Both the position numbers and the translations under genes were made by a program. From contig NC_021741.1 of assembly GCF_000422085.1 (NCBI RefSeq), forward strand, positions 124,001 to 188,000: a stretch of DNA of 64,000 nucleotides, given 5' to 3'. The DNA comes from Serratia liquefaciens ATCC 27592 (GTDB taxonomy: Bacteria > Pseudomonadota > Gammaproteobacteria > Enterobacterales > Enterobacteriaceae). This document shows positions 52,221 through 62,501 of the stretch, in pieces; positions within the stretch are counted from its first letter, which is position 1; each line of letters begins with the position of its first letter. Under the pieces are notes generated by a model. The model made no database searches. It saw nothing but the letters and a program-made list of their open reading frames with translations, and had not been told where the DNA came from.

Positions 52221-52665
52221 CGTTAAAGTCCGCAAGCTTATCGTGGCTTCATATTAGCAATATTCACCGACGCGGTCAGAGATCCCCGCGACTTTTTCGT
52301 TACCCTTTATCACGGATTAAACCGATTTTGTCCCATTGGTTATGGCGATGAATTGTTGCGCAATTATCGGGCCTAACCGGTTGACAGACTTTTTCTTCTC
52401 GGCGTAACATGCGCGCACTATTATCAATGAGGACATACGCCTTGGACACACCCAGTAGATACTGGCTCACTGACCTGGACAACAACAGGTACAACTTCTA
52501 AGGCTATCCCATCGAGCTGATAGCCTTCGTGGTTGTCGGCGACCTCTTAAGTGTCGCTACGAGTCAGATCCTTCATGGTCTGAAACAAGCTGGTGATGCA
52601 ACACCCCTCTGTTTCTGTGCTTCCACGCGTTGTTTACCCCTGTCACCCTAAGGGAGTTTTAGCAG
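52221..52665 (+). promoter_or_regulatory. Upstream region and long leader of corA
   Basis: 445 nt. The corA promoter is likely TTGACA (52381-52386), 18 nt, TAACAT (52405-52410), giving a leader of about 250 nt. The leader holds a short leader-peptide gene (52442-52501) and a perfect 9-bp hairpin (AAGGCTATC 52500-52508 with GATAGCCTT 52519-52527) that begins inside its stop codon. In Salmonella the corA leader, with the peptide CorL, controls Rho-dependent termination inside the leader. Confidence 0.7.
52442..52501 (+). CDS. corL: corA leader peptide (CorL-like)
   Basis: Frame of 19 codons, MDTPSRYWLTDLDNNRYNF, starting at TTG 52442 with GAGGA eight bases upstream. An in-frame ATG at 52427 would make 24 codons but would lie only about 10 nt from the predicted transcript start and has no ribosome site. 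The stop TAA forms the first bases of a 9-bp hairpin, so ribosome position should decide whether the hairpin forms. Salmonella corA has a leader peptide, CorL, in this place. The symbol rests on position and layout, not on a sequence comparison. Confidence 0.65.
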   Translation: MDTPSRYWLTDLDNNRYNF

Positions 52666-53616
52666 ATGCTGAGCGCGTTTAAATTAGATAAAAGCCGCCT
52701 GTCCCGTCTGGAGTTGGATGACTCCGATGATCTCACCACCTCGCTGTGGGTTGATCTGGTTGAGCCGGAAGAAGGCGAGCGTGAACGCGTGCAAAACGAG
52801 CTGGGCCAAAGCCTGGCGACACGTCCGGAGCTGGATGATATCGAAGCTTCCGCGCGTTTCTTCGAAGACGAAGACGGCCTGCATATTCACTCCTTCTTCT
52901 ACTTTGAAGATGCGGAAGACCATGCCGGTAACTCCACCGTAGCTTTCACCATCCGTGATGGGCGTCTGTATACCCTGCGTGAGCGTGAGCTGCCGGCGTT
53001 TCGCCTGTACCGCATGCGCGCACGTAACCTGACGATGGTGGACGGCAACGCTTACGAGCTGTTGCTGGATCTGTTCGAAACCAAAATTGAGCAGTTGGCG
53101 GACGAAATTGAAAACGTCTACAGCGATTTGGAAAAGCTCAGCCGGGTAATCATGGAAGGCCATCAGGGCGATGAATACGACGAAGCACTGTCGACGCTGG
53201 CCGAACTGGAAGATATCGGCTGGAAAGTGCGACTGTGTTTGATGGATACCCAGCGTGCGCTGAATTTCCTGGTGCGTAAGGCGAGGTTGCCGACCGGTCA
53301 GTTGGAGCAGGCGCGTGAAGTGCTGCGCGACATCGAATCTTTGCTGCCACACAACGAATCGTTGTTCCAGAAGGTGAACTTCCTGATGCAGGCGGCGATG
53401 GGCTTTATCAATATCGAACAGAACCGCATCATCAAGATCTTCTCGGTGGTGTCGGTGGTGTTCCTCCCACCGACGCTGGTGGCCTCAAGCTACGGGATGA
53501 ACTTCGAGTTTATGCCGGAGCTGAAGTGGTCGTTCGGCTATCCGGGCGCCATCAGCCTGATGATCCTGGCGGGGCTGGCCCCGTACCTGTACTTCAAACG
53601 CAAGAACTGGCTGTAA
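52666..53616 (+). CDS. corA: Magnesium/cobalt transporter CorA
   Basis: Pentameric Mg2+, Co2+ and Ni2+ channel. 316 residues as in E. coli. A large acidic cytoplasmic N-terminal domain with long helices precedes two C-terminal membrane helices. The selectivity motif [10 protein letters not shown] lies at the end of helix 1, and the basic tail FKRKNWL follows helix 2. The ribosome site is AAGGGAG. A weak hairpin terminator (CGGGCGAA/TTCGCCCG, 53622-53641) follows. Confidence 0.98.
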   Translation: MLSAFKLDKSRLSRLELDDSDDLTTSLWVDLVEPEEGERERVQNELGQSLATRPELDDIEASARFFEDEDGLHIHSFFYFEDAEDHAGNSTVAFTIRDGRLYTLRERELPAFRLYRMRARNLTMVDGNAYELLLDLFETKIEQLADEIENVYSDLEKLSRVIMEGHQGDEYDEALSTLAELEDIGWKVRLCLMDTQRALNFLVRKARLPTGQLEQAREVLRDIESLLPHNESLFQKVNFLMQAAMGFINIEQNRIIKIFSVVSVVFLPPTLVASSYGMNFEFMPELKWSFGYPGAISLMILAGLAPYLYFKRKNWL

Positions 53617-53727
53617 GCTGACGGGCGAACCTGTTCGCCCGATATTTCTGCTGTCGACCAACGCTTAGCCTGCTAAATAGGGGTAGAATGTCCCTTTGGC
53701 TTATCTGTCCGTAAGGCATGCGTTTTG

Positions 53728-54786
53728 ATGGAGAGGTTTCCCCGCTTGATCCAATGGTCAATCCTGCTGCTGGCTTCGCTGGTGCTGGGGTTTGGCCTGC
53801 AAAGATTCCATATTCCCGCTGCACTGTTGCTGGGGCCGATGATTGTCGGCGTGGCCATGGGGCTGCTGGGCGCCACGGTTCGCATTCCAGGTTACCTGTT
53901 CATCGCCGCACAGGCGGTGCTGGGCTGCATGATCGCGCAAAGTCTCTCTCCTGCTATTCTCACACCGTTACTGGATGACTGGCCTTTGGTGCTGCTGGTG
54001 TTGATCGCTACGCTGCTGGCCAGCGGAGTTTCAGGCTGGTGTCTGGTGCGTTATAGCAGTCTGCCGGGGCCAACCGGTGCCTGGGGCTCATCGCCCGGCG
54101 GGGCATCGGCGATGGTGGCGATGGCCGGGGATTTCGGTGCCGACGTGCGGTTGGTGGCGTTTATGCAATACCTGCGGGTGCTGTTTGTCGCAACCGCGGC
54201 GGCGATGGTGGCGCGCATTGGGTTGGGTGATGAAGCGGGGCATGGCGGCGCGATGCTGGAGTGGTTCCCTTCACTGGATTGGCGTTTCCCGGCGACGCTG
54301 GGCATTGCCGTGGTCGGCGCCTGGCTTGGCCCCCGGTTGCGTATTCCCTCCGGCGCGTTGTTGCTGCCGATGATCATCGGCGCGGCGCTGCATTCCAGCG
54401 GTACCATGGCGTTGCAGGTGCCGGAATGGCTGTTGGCCCTGGCTTATACCCTGATTGGCTGGAGCGTCGGGCTGCGCTTCACCCGGCCGATTTTTTTGTT
54501 GGCGCTACGTACCTTGCCGCAGATGGTGGTGTCGATCGTCGCGCTGATGCTGTTTTGCGGTCTGCTGGCATGGATGCTGACGCGTTTCCTGCCGGTGGAT
54601 TTGATGACCGCCTATCTGGCGACCAGTCCGGGTGGGCTGGATACGGTGGCGATCATCGCCGCCGGCAGTCGGGTCGACATGTCTTTCGTGATGGCGATGC
54701 AGACGCTGCGTTTGTTCACCATCTTGCTGACTGGCCCGGCGATGGCACGATTCATTTCTAACCGCGCCACCCCGGCTTCAACTTAG
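53728..54786 (+). CDS. AbrB-family membrane protein
   Basis: Integral membrane protein of 352 residues, family PF05145, often mislabelled ammonia monooxygenase or AbrB regulator. Two similar halves of about five membrane segments each, with the repeated motif seen as LLLGPMIVGVAMG and GAWGSSPGGASAMVAMAGDFGAD in half one and ALLLPMIIGAALH and TSPGGLDTVAIIAAGSRVD in half two. The substrate is unknown. Start ATG 53728; a TTG one codon earlier is possible. It sits where E. coli has yigF/yigG. Confidence 0.85.
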   Translation: MERFPRLIQWSILLLASLVLGFGLQRFHIPAALLLGPMIVGVAMGLLGATVRIPGYLFIAAQAVLGCMIAQSLSPAILTPLLDDWPLVLLVLIATLLASGVSGWCLVRYSSLPGPTGAWGSSPGGASAMVAMAGDFGADVRLVAFMQYLRVLFVATAAAMVARIGLGDEAGHGGAMLEWFPSLDWRFPATLGIAVVGAWLGPRLRIPSGALLLPMIIGAALHSSGTMALQVPEWLLALAYTLIGWSVGLRFTRPIFLLALRTLPQMVVSIVALMLFCGLLAWMLTRFLPVDLMTAYLATSPGGLDTVAIIAAGSRVDMSFVMAMQTLRLFTILLTGPAMARFISNRATPAST

Positions 54787-54793
54787 CGCTGCT

Positions 54794-55681
54794 TCAGCGC
54801 AGTTTACGTTGGGTATAGAGCGCGTCGAGGATAAACAACAGCAGTGCGGCCCAGATAAAGCCAAAGGTCACCAGCTTGTCCTGGCCGACAGTTTCGCCAT
54901 AGAAGGTGACGGCCAGCAGGAACATCAGCGTGGGGCCGAGATACTGGAAGAAGCCGAGTGTCGACAGGCGCAGGCGGGTGGCTGCGGCGGTAAAGAACAG
55001 CAGCGGTACGGTAGTGACGATGCCGGCTGCCACCAGCAGCAGGTTCAGCGACCAAGGGTTGGCGCTCAGGTGACTGGTTGGGCTGTCGGCGAACAGGAAA
55101 AGATACGCCGCCGCGACCGGCAGCAGCCACAGGGTTTCAATCAGCATGCCGGTTTGCGCGTCGATGGCGATCTTCTTGCGCAGCAGACCGTAGAACGCAA
55201 AGCTAAATGCCAGCCCCAGCCCGATAATCGGCAGCGAACCGAATTGCCACAGCTGAATCAACACGCCGGCAAATGCCAGTACCACCGCTATCCACTGCAT
55301 GCGGCGGAAACGTTCACCCAGGAACAGCATCCCCAGCAGCACATTCACCAGCGGGTTAATGAAATACCCCAGGCTAGCTTCCAGCATATGGTGGTTATTC
55401 ACCGCCCAGATAAACAGCAGCCAGTTGCCGCCGATCAACACCGCGGTCACCGCCAACAAGAACAGCCGTTTGCGATTGTGGCAGGCGGCGCGCACCTGCG
55501 ACCAGTTACGCCCGAGCGTGATCAGTGCCAGCATAAAGAAGAATGACCAAATAACCCTGTGGGTGAGGATCTCATCCGCAGGTACCTGTTGGATCAGTTT
55601 GAAATAGGCTGGAGCTATGCCCCAAATAAAATAGGCGGCCAGAGCAAAGAAGATGCCCTGCCGCGTTTGCTGTGCGTCCAT
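54794..55681 (-). CDS. rarD: EamA/DMT-family permease RarD
   Basis: Drug/metabolite transporter of 295 residues with 10 membrane segments. Family features: GIFFALAAYFIWGIAPAYFKLIQ at the N-terminus, NHHMLEASLGYFINPLVNVLLG (the EamA repeat) and PLLFFTAAATRL. E. coli RarD was linked to chloramphenicol sensitivity, but its substrate is not established. It lies 64 nt downstream of yigI on the same strand, with a hairpin between them. Confidence 0.93.
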   Translation of the reverse strand: MDAQQTRQGIFFALAAYFIWGIAPAYFKLIQQVPADEILTHRVIWSFFFMLALITLGRNWSQVRAACHNRKRLFLLAVTAVLIGGNWLLFIWAVNNHHMLEASLGYFINPLVNVLLGMLFLGERFRRMQWIAVVLAFAGVLIQLWQFGSLPIIGLGLAFSFAFYGLLRKKIAIDAQTGMLIETLWLLPVAAAYLFLFADSPTSHLSANPWSLNLLLVAAGIVTTVPLLFFTAAATRLRLSTLGFFQYLGPTLMFLLAVTFYGETVGQDKLVTFGFIWAALLLFILDALYTQRKLR

Positions 55682-55708
55682 GACGTTACTCAGATGGGAA
55701 AAACGGAG

Positions 55709-55741
55709 ATGCGGTGAGTGTACTGAAGAGCCTCACCGCAT
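55709..55741 (-). terminator. Terminator-like hairpin between yigI and rarD
   Basis: 10-bp stem ATGCGGTGAG (55709-55718) with CTCACCGCAT (55732-55741). On the - strand a run of five T follows after CTCCG, a weak terminator that may reduce read-through into rarD. Confidence 0.5.
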
Positions 55742-55745
55742 ACAA

Positions 55746-56216
55746 TCACCCGACCAGATAGGTCGCGGTAGCGCTGGCGATGTGCAGGCCATCGTGGTTA
55801 TGCAGTTCAACGCGGGCGACTGCGACTTTGTTGCCGCTGCGCAATACGCTGGCCGCCGCGATAAAGTGCTCGCCACGGCCCGGGCGCAGATAATCAACGC
55901 GCAAATCTATGGTGCCCATGCGCGACAGACGGCTAGCGACTTCTTCTTCGATCAGTGGATCCAGGCGCATCAGCACGCTACCGGCGCAGGCTAACCCGGC
56001 GGCGACGTCGAGCACCGAGGCGATCACCCCACCGTGCAGGATCTTCTGGGCCGCATTGCCAACCAGCTTGGGCTGATTGGTGAAACTCAGCTCCACGTAG
56101 TCGTCGTCAAAGCGGCGCAGCTCGAGACCCAGCTCGCGGTTAAACGGCATGTGATAAACAAAGATTTCGCCAATTTTTTGGCGTGCGGCTTCTAGTGTGA
56201 GTGGTGTGGTAGACAT
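55746..56216 (-). CDS. yigI: Hotdog-fold acyl-CoA thioesterase YigI
   Basis: 156 residues, PaaI/YigI-type hotdog protein; E. coli YigI hydrolyses medium- and long-chain acyl-CoA. Conserved parts: the helix-start [18 protein letters not shown] and [32 protein letters not shown]. It is divergent from pldA across 201 nt. Confidence 0.92.
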   Translation of the reverse strand: MSTTPLTLEAARQKIGEIFVYHMPFNRELGLELRRFDDDYVELSFTNQPKLVGNAAQKILHGGVIASVLDVAAGLACAGSVLMRLDPLIEEEVASRLSRMGTIDLRVDYLRPGRGEHFIAAASVLRSGNKVAVARVELHNHDGLHIASATATYLVG

Positions 56217-56417
56217 AAATACCCATTCTTGTTCTGTGTCGTAGGGAAGTAAACTGGTCAGTCCAGGTTAACCGTTTGTTGATATTATGCCTATATTTTG
56301 TTGCTTTCCAGACTAATCCAATAAATACACGCCGTGCTGCTGTAAAATCTCCTTTGTGTGTAAAATGGCCTGTTTTTATTTCAGAGTTTGTCATTTTTTG
56401 TTGGGGTGAGGAACGTT

Positions 56418-57296
56418 ATGCGCATTTTGTCAGGGATCGTTTTGGCCACGCTGGCCGCGCCGCTGCTGGTACAGGCGGAAGAAGCCAAAGAGCAGCAAAT
56501 TCATGATAAACCGGCGGTACGCGGCAGCATTATTGCCAACATGCTGCAGGATCACGACAACCCATTTACGCTGTATCCGTATGAAACCAACTATGTGCTG
56601 TATACCGATACCAGCAATATCAATAAAGAAGCCATCCAGTCCTATAACTGGTCCGATAACGCCCGCAAGGACGAGGTGAAGTTCCAGCTTAGTCTGGCAT
56701 TCCCACTGTGGCGCGGCATTGCGGGCGACAACTCGGTGCTGGGTGCATCTTATACTCAGCGCTCCTGGTGGCAGCTTTCCAACCACGGTGAATCATCACC
56801 GTTTCGCGAAACCAACTACGAGCCGCAGGTGTTCCTCGGCTGGGCGACCGATTACCGCTTCGCCGGCTGGACATTGCGCGATGTGGAAGTGGGCCTCAAT
56901 CACCAGTCCAACGGCCGTTCTGATCCCACCTCACGCAGTTGGAACCGCGGTTACGCGCGCTTTATGGCGCAAAACGGCAACTGGCAGGTGGATCTGAAGC
57001 CCTGGTTCCGTTTCTCGGAAAGCAGCAGCAGCGACGATAACCCGGATATCACCAAATACATGGGCTACTACCGCCTGAAAGTCGGTTATGCCTGGGGTGA
57101 CAGCATCTTCAGCGTCGACAGCCACTATAACTGGAACAGCGGCTACGGCGGCGCGGAAATGGGCTGGAGCTACCCGATCAGCAAGCACGTGCGTTTCTAC
57201 ACGCAAGTCTTCAGCGGTTACGGCGAATCCTTGATTGATTACAACTTCCGGCAGACACGGGTTGGCGTTGGTGTCATGCTTAACGATATTATGTAA
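56418..57296 (+). CDS. pldA: Outer-membrane phospholipase A
   Basis: Calcium-dependent 12-strand beta-barrel enzyme that removes phospholipids from the outer leaflet. Start ATG 56418 behind GGTGAGG; signal peptide ends at VQA-EEA. 292 residues. Active site His162 and Ser164 in NHQSNGRSD, with Asn176 in SRSWNR as the third residue. The C-terminus GVGVMLNDIM ends the last strand. recQ follows 48 nt after the stop. Confidence 0.97.
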   Translation: MRILSGIVLATLAAPLLVQAEEAKEQQIHDKPAVRGSIIANMLQDHDNPFTLYPYETNYVLYTDTSNINKEAIQSYNWSDNARKDEVKFQLSLAFPLWRGIAGDNSVLGASYTQRSWWQLSNHGESSPFRETNYEPQVFLGWATDYRFAGWTLRDVEVGLNHQSNGRSDPTSRSWNRGYARFMAQNGNWQVDLKPWFRFSESSSSDDNPDITKYMGYYRLKVGYAWGDSIFSVDSHYNWNSGYGGAEMGWSYPISKHVRFYTQVFSGYGESLIDYNFRQTRVGVGVMLNDIM

Positions 57297-57344
57297 TCCG
57301 GCCGTCATACAGGCGTCGCTACGCAGCAAAAAATGGGGAAGTGT

Positions 57345-59177
57345 GTGTCAACCGCAGCAGTGATAAACAAAGAGTTGCTGGCAGAGCAGGTATTACGCGA
57401 TACCTTCGGCTATCAGCAATTCCGACCGGGTCAACAAACGATTATCAACACGGCGATCGGCGGGCAGGATTGCCTGGTTGTTATGCCGACCGGCGGCGGT
57501 AAATCGTTGTGCTATCAAATCCCGGCGCTGGTGATGGATGGCCTGACGTTAGTGGTTTCCCCGTTGATTTCGCTGATGAAAGATCAGGTCGATCAGCTGT
57601 TGGCCTATGGCGTTTCCGCCGCCTGCTATAACTCGACGCAAACGCGTGAGCAGCAGCTCGAAGTGATGGCGGGGTGCCGCAGCGGCCAAATCAAAATGCT
57701 GTACATCGCTCCCGAGCGGCTGATGATGGACAGCTTTCTCGATCTGCTCGACCACTGTCCGCCGGCGTTGCTGGCAGTAGACGAAGCACACTGTATCTCG
57801 CAGTGGGGCCACGACTTCCGCCCAGAATACCGTGCCTTGGGGCAGTTGAAGCAACGCTTCCCCGCGATGCCGGTGATAGCCCTGACGGCGACAGCCGATG
57901 AATCTACCCGTGGCGACATCGTGCGCCTGCTGGCGCTGCAGGACCCTTTGGTGCAGGTCAGCAGCTTTGACCGGCCGAACATCCGCTATACGCTGGTGGA
58001 GAAGTTTAAACCTCTCGATCAACTGTGGCGTTTTGTACAGGACCAACGCGGCAAAAGCGGCATTATTTACTGCAACAGCCGGGCCAAGGTGGAAGACACC
58101 ACCGCGCGCCTGCAAAGCCGTGGGCTGAGCGTGGGTGCCTATCATGCCGGGTTGGACAACGATCGCCGCGCCCAGGTGCAGGAAGCGTTCCAGCGTGACG
58201 ATTTACAGGTGGTAGTGGCCACCGTCGCCTTTGGCATGGGCATCAATAAACCGAACGTGCGCTTTGTGGTGCACTTTGATATTCCGCGCAATATCGAATC
58301 TTATTATCAGGAAACCGGCCGTGCCGGGCGCGATGGCCTACCCGCCGAAGCTATCTTGCTGTATGACCCGGCCGATATGGCCTGGCTGCGCCGCTGCCTG
58401 GAAGAAAAGCCTGCCGGACAACAGTTGGACATCGAGCGCCACAAGCTGAACGCCATGGGCGCATTTGCCGAAGCGCAAACCTGCCGCCGCCTGGTGCTGC
58501 TTAACTATTTTGGCGAGGGCAAACATCAGAACTGCGGCAACTGCGATATCTGCCTGGATCCGCCCAAGCGCTACGACGGGCTGGAAGATGCGCGCAAAGC
58601 ACTGTCTTGTGTCTATCGCGTCGGGCAGCGTTTCGGTTTGGGCTACATTGTCGAGGTGTTACGCGGCTCCAATAATCAGCGTATCCGCGAATACGGCCAT
58701 GAAAAGCTGCCGGTGTACGGCATTGGCCGCGACCAAACCACCGAACACTGGACCAGCGTGCTGCGTCAGTTGATCCACCTGGGGTTTATCACTCAGAACA
58801 TTGCCATGCATTCGGCATTGCAGCTGACCGAGGCTGCACGCCCGGTGTTGCGCGGCGAGCTGGAGCTGCAACTGGCGGTGCCACGCATTCAAAGCCTGAA
58901 ATCGCGTGGCAGTGCCAACCAGAAATCCTACGGCGGCAACTACGATCGCAAACTGTTTGCCAAACTGCGCAAGCTGCGTAAATCGATTGCCGATGAAGAA
59001 AATATTCCGCCTTACGTGGTGTTTAACGATGCTACGCTGCTGGAAATGGCGGAACAGATGCCAATCAAGGCCGGCGATCTGTTGAGCGTTAACGGCGTTG
59101 GCCAGCGTAAGCTGGAGCGTTTTGGCGCCCCGTTTATGGCGATGATCCGCGATCATCTCGATAATGACGAAGACTAA
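57345..59177 (+). CDS. recQ: ATP-dependent DNA helicase RecQ
   Basis: 3'-5' helicase of the RecF pathway. Start taken as GTG 57345 ([12 protein letters not shown]), because GGGGA stands five bases upstream; the in-frame ATG 57333 would put that ribosome site inside the gene. 610 residues. Motifs: [10 protein letters not shown] (motif 0), [49 protein letters not shown] and [10 protein letters not shown]. The zinc site has four Cys in CRRL...NCGNCDIC; winged helix and C-terminal HRDC domain ([24 protein letters not shown]) are present. Confidence 0.98.
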   Translation: MSTAAVINKELLAEQVLRDTFGYQQFRPGQQTIINTAIGGQDCLVVMPTGGGKSLCYQIPALVMDGLTLVVSPLISLMKDQVDQLLAYGVSAACYNSTQTREQQLEVMAGCRSGQIKMLYIAPERLMMDSFLDLLDHCPPALLAVDEAHCISQWGHDFRPEYRALGQLKQRFPAMPVIALTATADESTRGDIVRLLALQDPLVQVSSFDRPNIRYTLVEKFKPLDQLWRFVQDQRGKSGIIYCNSRAKVEDTTARLQSRGLSVGAYHAGLDNDRRAQVQEAFQRDDLQVVVATVAFGMGINKPNVRFVVHFDIPRNIESYYQETGRAGRDGLPAEAILLYDPADMAWLRRCLEEKPAGQQLDIERHKLNAMGAFAEAQTCRRLVLLNYFGEGKHQNCGNCDICLDPPKRYDGLEDARKALSCVYRVGQRFGLGYIVEVLRGSNNQRIREYGHEKLPVYGIGRDQTTEHWTSVLRQLIHLGFITQNIAMHSALQLTEAARPVLRGELELQLAVPRIQSLKSRGSANQKSYGGNYDRKLFAKLRKLRKSIADEENIPPYVVFNDATLLEMAEQMPIKAGDLLSVNGVGQRKLERFGAPFMAMIRDHLDNDED

Positions 59178-59189
59178 GGGCAGTAAATC

Positions 59190-59816
59190 ATGCTGATGTT
59201 ATTTCTGACCGTGGCGCTGGTGCACCTGATTGCGCTGATGAGCCCGGGGCCGGACTTCTTTTTTGTTTCGCAAACCGCCGCCAGCCGTTCACGCCGTGAG
59301 GCGATGATGGGGGTGGTGGGCATCTCGCTGGGCATCGTCGTCTGGGCGGGCGTGGCGCTGATGGGCCTGCACCTGATCCTGCAAAAAATGGCCTGGCTGC
59401 ATCAGGTTATTATGGTGGGCGGGGGGATTTACCTGTGCTGGATGGGCTGGCAGCTGCTGCGCTCCGCACGCTCTCAGAATGCACAATCAACGCCAGCGCC
59501 GGAAGTGAAAGTGGCCTTGCCAAAGCCGGGACGCAGCTTTATTCGCGGTTTTCTGACCAACCTGTCAAATCCAAAGGCCGTTATCTATTTCGGCAGCGTG
59601 TTTTCACTGTTTGTCGGTGACGACGTGGGCGCCGGTGCGCGCTGGGGGCTGTTCCTGTTGATCATCGCCGAGACTTTTGTCTGGTTCAGCCTAGTGGCCG
59701 TGGTGTTTGCGCTACCGGCAATGCGCCGGGGCTATCAACGCTTGGCTAAATGGATCGACGGACTGGCGGGGGTATTGTTCACCGGTTTCGGCTTGCACCT
59801 GATCTTTACCCGTTAA
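59190..59816 (+). CDS. rhtC: Threonine exporter RhtC
   Basis: LysE/RhtB-family exporter, 208 residues, about six membrane segments. Conserved N-terminal LIALMSPGPDFFFVSQTAASRSRREAMMG and central FIRGFLTNLSNPKAVIYFGSVFSLF. It starts 12 nt after recQ and is convergent with rhtB; both exporters stand side by side as in E. coli. Confidence 0.95.
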   Translation: MLMLFLTVALVHLIALMSPGPDFFFVSQTAASRSRREAMMGVVGISLGIVVWAGVALMGLHLILQKMAWLHQVIMVGGGIYLCWMGWQLLRSARSQNAQSTPAPEVKVALPKPGRSFIRGFLTNLSNPKAVIYFGSVFSLFVGDDVGAGARWGLFLLIIAETFVWFSLVAVVFALPAMRRGYQRLAKWIDGLAGVLFTGFGLHLIFTR

Positions 59817-59835
59817 TTTTGGGGCAGTGAACCAG

Positions 59836-59864
59836 AGGGCCGAACAGCGATGTTCGGCCCTTTT
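59836..59864. terminator. Bidirectional terminator between rhtC and rhtB
   Basis: AGGGCCGAACA, loop GCGA, TGTTCGGCCCT and then TTT on the + strand: an 11-bp perfect stem. Confidence 0.88.
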
Positions 59865-59867
59865 GCA

Positions 59868-60488
59868 TCAGGCTTTTCGGGCCGTGGCCAGCAGCCCTGC
59901 GACCAGGATGAACAGCGAGCCAAAGATGCGGTTCAGCAGTTGCATTTGGCGTGGGGTCTTCAGCCAACCGGCAATACGGGTCGCCAAAGTGGCGTAGCCA
60001 ATCATCACGATGATATCGACCACCACCGTAGTGACGCCGAGTACCAGGTACTGCTCGGCTTGGGGCTGATTGGGCAAAATAAACTGTGGAAACAGCGCCG
60101 CCAGAAAAACGATGCTTTTCGGGTTGGTCAGATTCACCAGCACGGCGCGGCGGAACAGACGGCGGCGCGGCATGGTGCCCGCCAGCGTATGCAAGTCCAG
60201 CGAACCGGCGGCGCGCCACTGCTGAATACCGAGCCACACCAGATAAGCGGCACCCAGCCATTTCAGCAATTCAAAAGCCATCAGCGACTGCGAGATCAGC
60301 GCCCCCAGGCCAATGCCCACCAGCAGGATATGCAGGCTCAGCCCGACCTGCAGCCCGGCGATCGAGGCTGCAGCCCCACGATAACCGTGGCTGATGCCGG
60401 TGCTCATGGTGTTGATCGCTCCAGAGCCGGGTGACAGGCTGAGGATAAGGGTTGTCAGCAGGTAGGTTAGCCACCAGTCCAAAGTCAT
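59868..60488 (-). CDS. rhtB: Homoserine/homoserine lactone exporter RhtB
   Basis: LysE-family exporter, 206 residues from ATG 60488 ([11 protein letters not shown]) behind GGAG. Conserved [23 protein letters not shown] near the N-terminus and [22 protein letters not shown] in the middle. About six membrane segments. The ORF is open eight codons further upstream, but those are not conserved. Divergent from pldB. Confidence 0.96.
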   Translation of the reverse strand: MTLDWWLTYLLTTLILSLSPGSGAINTMSTGISHGYRGAAASIAGLQVGLSLHILLVGIGLGALISQSLMAFELLKWLGAAYLVWLGIQQWRAAGSLDLHTLAGTMPRRRLFRRAVLVNLTNPKSIVFLAALFPQFILPNQPQAEQYLVLGVTTVVVDIIVMIGYATLATRIAGWLKTPRQMQLLNRIFGSLFILVAGLLATARKA

Positions 60489-60623
60489 TGCAGTGCTCCC
60501 TGAAAGCGCCAATTTGTGCCAAAATGATTCGGTTTTTGTAGGAATTGAATCACAATACGCTAGTATTATTTCTTGTGCCAGCGGTCACATTTTTACCGCT
60601 GGCGGCTCAGGGAAAAGCATTTG

Positions 60624-61661
60624 ATGACGTCGTTTACTCTCAGCACCGATGACTGGTTAACGCGTGAAACGCAGTTTGCTGCTTTCGCCACCGGCCCGCT
60701 GCTGGACTTTTGGCGGCTGCGTGAGGAGGGCGAGTTCATCGGCGTTGGCGGCGTACCCATCCGCTTCGTACGATTCTGTTCTGCGCGTCATCAGCGGATG
60801 GTGGTGGTAAGCCCCGGCCGCATCGAAAGTTACGTTAAATATCCTGAGGTTGCCTACGATCTGTTCCAGTGTGGCTATGATGTGATGATTTTAGATCACC
60901 GTGGGCAAGGCCGTTCCGGCCGTTTGCTGGCGGATACGCACCGTGGTCATGTGATAAACTTCAGCGATTACGTCGACGATTTCACCCAGTTCTATCAGCA
61001 GGAAGTGAAGCCACGCGGTTACCGGCAACGCTTTGCGCTGGCGCACTCAATGGGGGGCGCGATCCTGGCGCAATTCCTGGCTCGTCAGCCGCAGGCCTTT
61101 GACGCCGCCGCGTTTTGTGCGCCAATGTTCGGCATTTATTTACCGATGCCGGGTTGGATGGCCAATCGCATTCTTGACTGGGCGGAGAAGCACCCGAAGG
61201 TGCGTGAGTACTATGCGATAGGCACCGGCCAGTGGCGCCCACTGCCGTACGTGGTCAACGTGTTGACCCACAGTCGTGAACGTTATCGGCGCTGCTTGCG
61301 CTATTACGCCGACTATCCCGAGCTGCAGGTGGGGGGGCCCACTTACCATTGGGTGCGAGAAAGTCTCCAGGCCGGTCGGGATATCATCGCTCAGGCGGCT
61401 AACATCACTACGCCGCTATTGTTATTGCAGGCCGGGGAGGATCGGGTGGTCGACAACCGCTCTCACCAGGCTTTTTGTCAGGCATTGTCAGAAGCGGGGC
61501 ACCCTTGCGAAGGGGAAAAACCGCAGGTTATCGAAGGCGCACGGCATGAGATCCTGTTTGAGCGGGACGCGATGCGCGCCGAAGCACTGAACGCAATCCT
61601 GCGTTTCTTTGCTCAACACTTAGGTGGTACCCCTACCGCCGACCACTCCATCAGAGGTTAG
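60624..61661 (+). CDS. pldB: Lysophospholipase L2
   Basis: Alpha/beta hydrolase of 345 residues, peripheral at the inner membrane. Start ATG 60624 (MTSFTLSTDDW) behind AGGGAAAAGC. Nucleophile Ser in LAHSMGGAI, oxyanion region DHRGQGRSGR, a late Asp in GEDRVVDNRSH and His in EGARHEILFE complete the triad. The motif DHRGQGRS is typical of monoglyceride-lipase-like enzymes. yigL starts 11 nt after the stop. Confidence 0.95.
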   Translation: MTSFTLSTDDWLTRETQFAAFATGPLLDFWRLREEGEFIGVGGVPIRFVRFCSARHQRMVVVSPGRIESYVKYPEVAYDLFQCGYDVMILDHRGQGRSGRLLADTHRGHVINFSDYVDDFTQFYQQEVKPRGYRQRFALAHSMGGAILAQFLARQPQAFDAAAFCAPMFGIYLPMPGWMANRILDWAEKHPKVREYYAIGTGQWRPLPYVVNVLTHSRERYRRCLRYYADYPELQVGGPTYHWVRESLQAGRDIIAQAANITTPLLLLQAGEDRVVDNRSHQAFCQALSEAGHPCEGEKPQVIEGARHEILFERDAMRAEALNAILRFFAQHLGGTPTADHSIRG

Positions 61662-61672
61662 AACATACCGCT

Positions 61673-62473
61673 ATGTATCACGTCGTCGCTTCCGATTTAG
61701 ATGGCACGCTGCTGTCACCTGACCACACCTTGTCCCCGTACGCCAAAGAGACCTTGAAGCTGCTGACCCAGCGTGGGGTACATTTCGTCTTCGCTACCGG
61801 GCGTCACCATATCGACGTTGCGCAGATCCGCGATAACCTCGACATCAGCGCCTTTATGATCACGTCTAACGGCGCTCGCGTGCACAACACCGACGGTGAG
61901 CTGATTTTCAGCCATAACCTGGCCGAAGACATTGCCCGCGACCTTTACGGCATGCTGCATAACGATGCCGATATCACCACCAACGTCTACCGCAACGACG
62001 ACTGGTACATCAACCGCGAAAGCCCTGAACAGAAAGAGTTTTTCCAGGAATCCATTTTCCAGTATCAGTTGTTCGAACCGGGCCTGTTGGAAACCGACGG
62101 CGTGTGCAAGGTGTACTTCACCTGCGACGATCACGAAAAGCTGCTGCCGCTGGAAGATGCCATCAATGCACGCTGGGGCGATCGGGTTAACGTCAGCTTC
62201 TCGTTCCCAACCTGTCTGGAAGTGATGGCGGGTGGCGTGTCAAAAGGGCATGCGCTGGAAGAAGTGGCCAAGATCATCGGTTATACGTTGAAAGAGTGCA
62301 TCGCCTTCGGCGACGGCATGAACGATCTGGAAATGCTGTCGATGGCCGGTAAAGGCTGCATCATGCGCGACGCGCATCAGCGTTTGAAAGATAAACTGCC
62401 TGAGCTGGAAGTCATTGGCTCAAACGTCGACGACGCGGTGCCACATTACCTGCGGAAAATGTTCCTGGGTTGA
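61673..62473 (+). CDS. yigL: HAD phosphatase YigL (pyridoxal phosphate phosphatase)
   Basis: Cof-type HAD-IIB phosphatase, 266 residues as in E. coli, where it acts on pyridoxal 5'-phosphate and sugar phosphates. Motifs: DLDGTLL (I), TSNGARV (II), VSKGHALEEV (III, Lys) and FGDGMNDLEML (IV). Likely co-transcribed with pldB. A perfect hairpin separates it from convergent glpQ. Confidence 0.96.
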   Translation: MYHVVASDLDGTLLSPDHTLSPYAKETLKLLTQRGVHFVFATGRHHIDVAQIRDNLDISAFMITSNGARVHNTDGELIFSHNLAEDIARDLYGMLHNDADITTNVYRNDDWYINRESPEQKEFFQESIFQYQLFEPGLLETDGVCKVYFTCDDHEKLLPLEDAINARWGDRVNVSFSFPTCLEVMAGGVSKGHALEEVAKIIGYTLKECIAFGDGMNDLEMLSMAGKGCIMRDAHQRLKDKLPELEVIGSNVDDAVPHYLRKMFLG

Positions 62474-62479
62474 TATGAA

Positions 62480-62501
62480 CAGGGCGCCTTGCGGCGCCCT
62501 G
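62480..62501. terminator. Bidirectional hairpin between yigL and glpQ
   Basis: CAGGGCGCC, loop TTGC, GGCGCCCTG: perfect 9-bp stem. It marks the second gene-order junction relative to E. coli (yigL next to glpQ). Confidence 0.7.
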
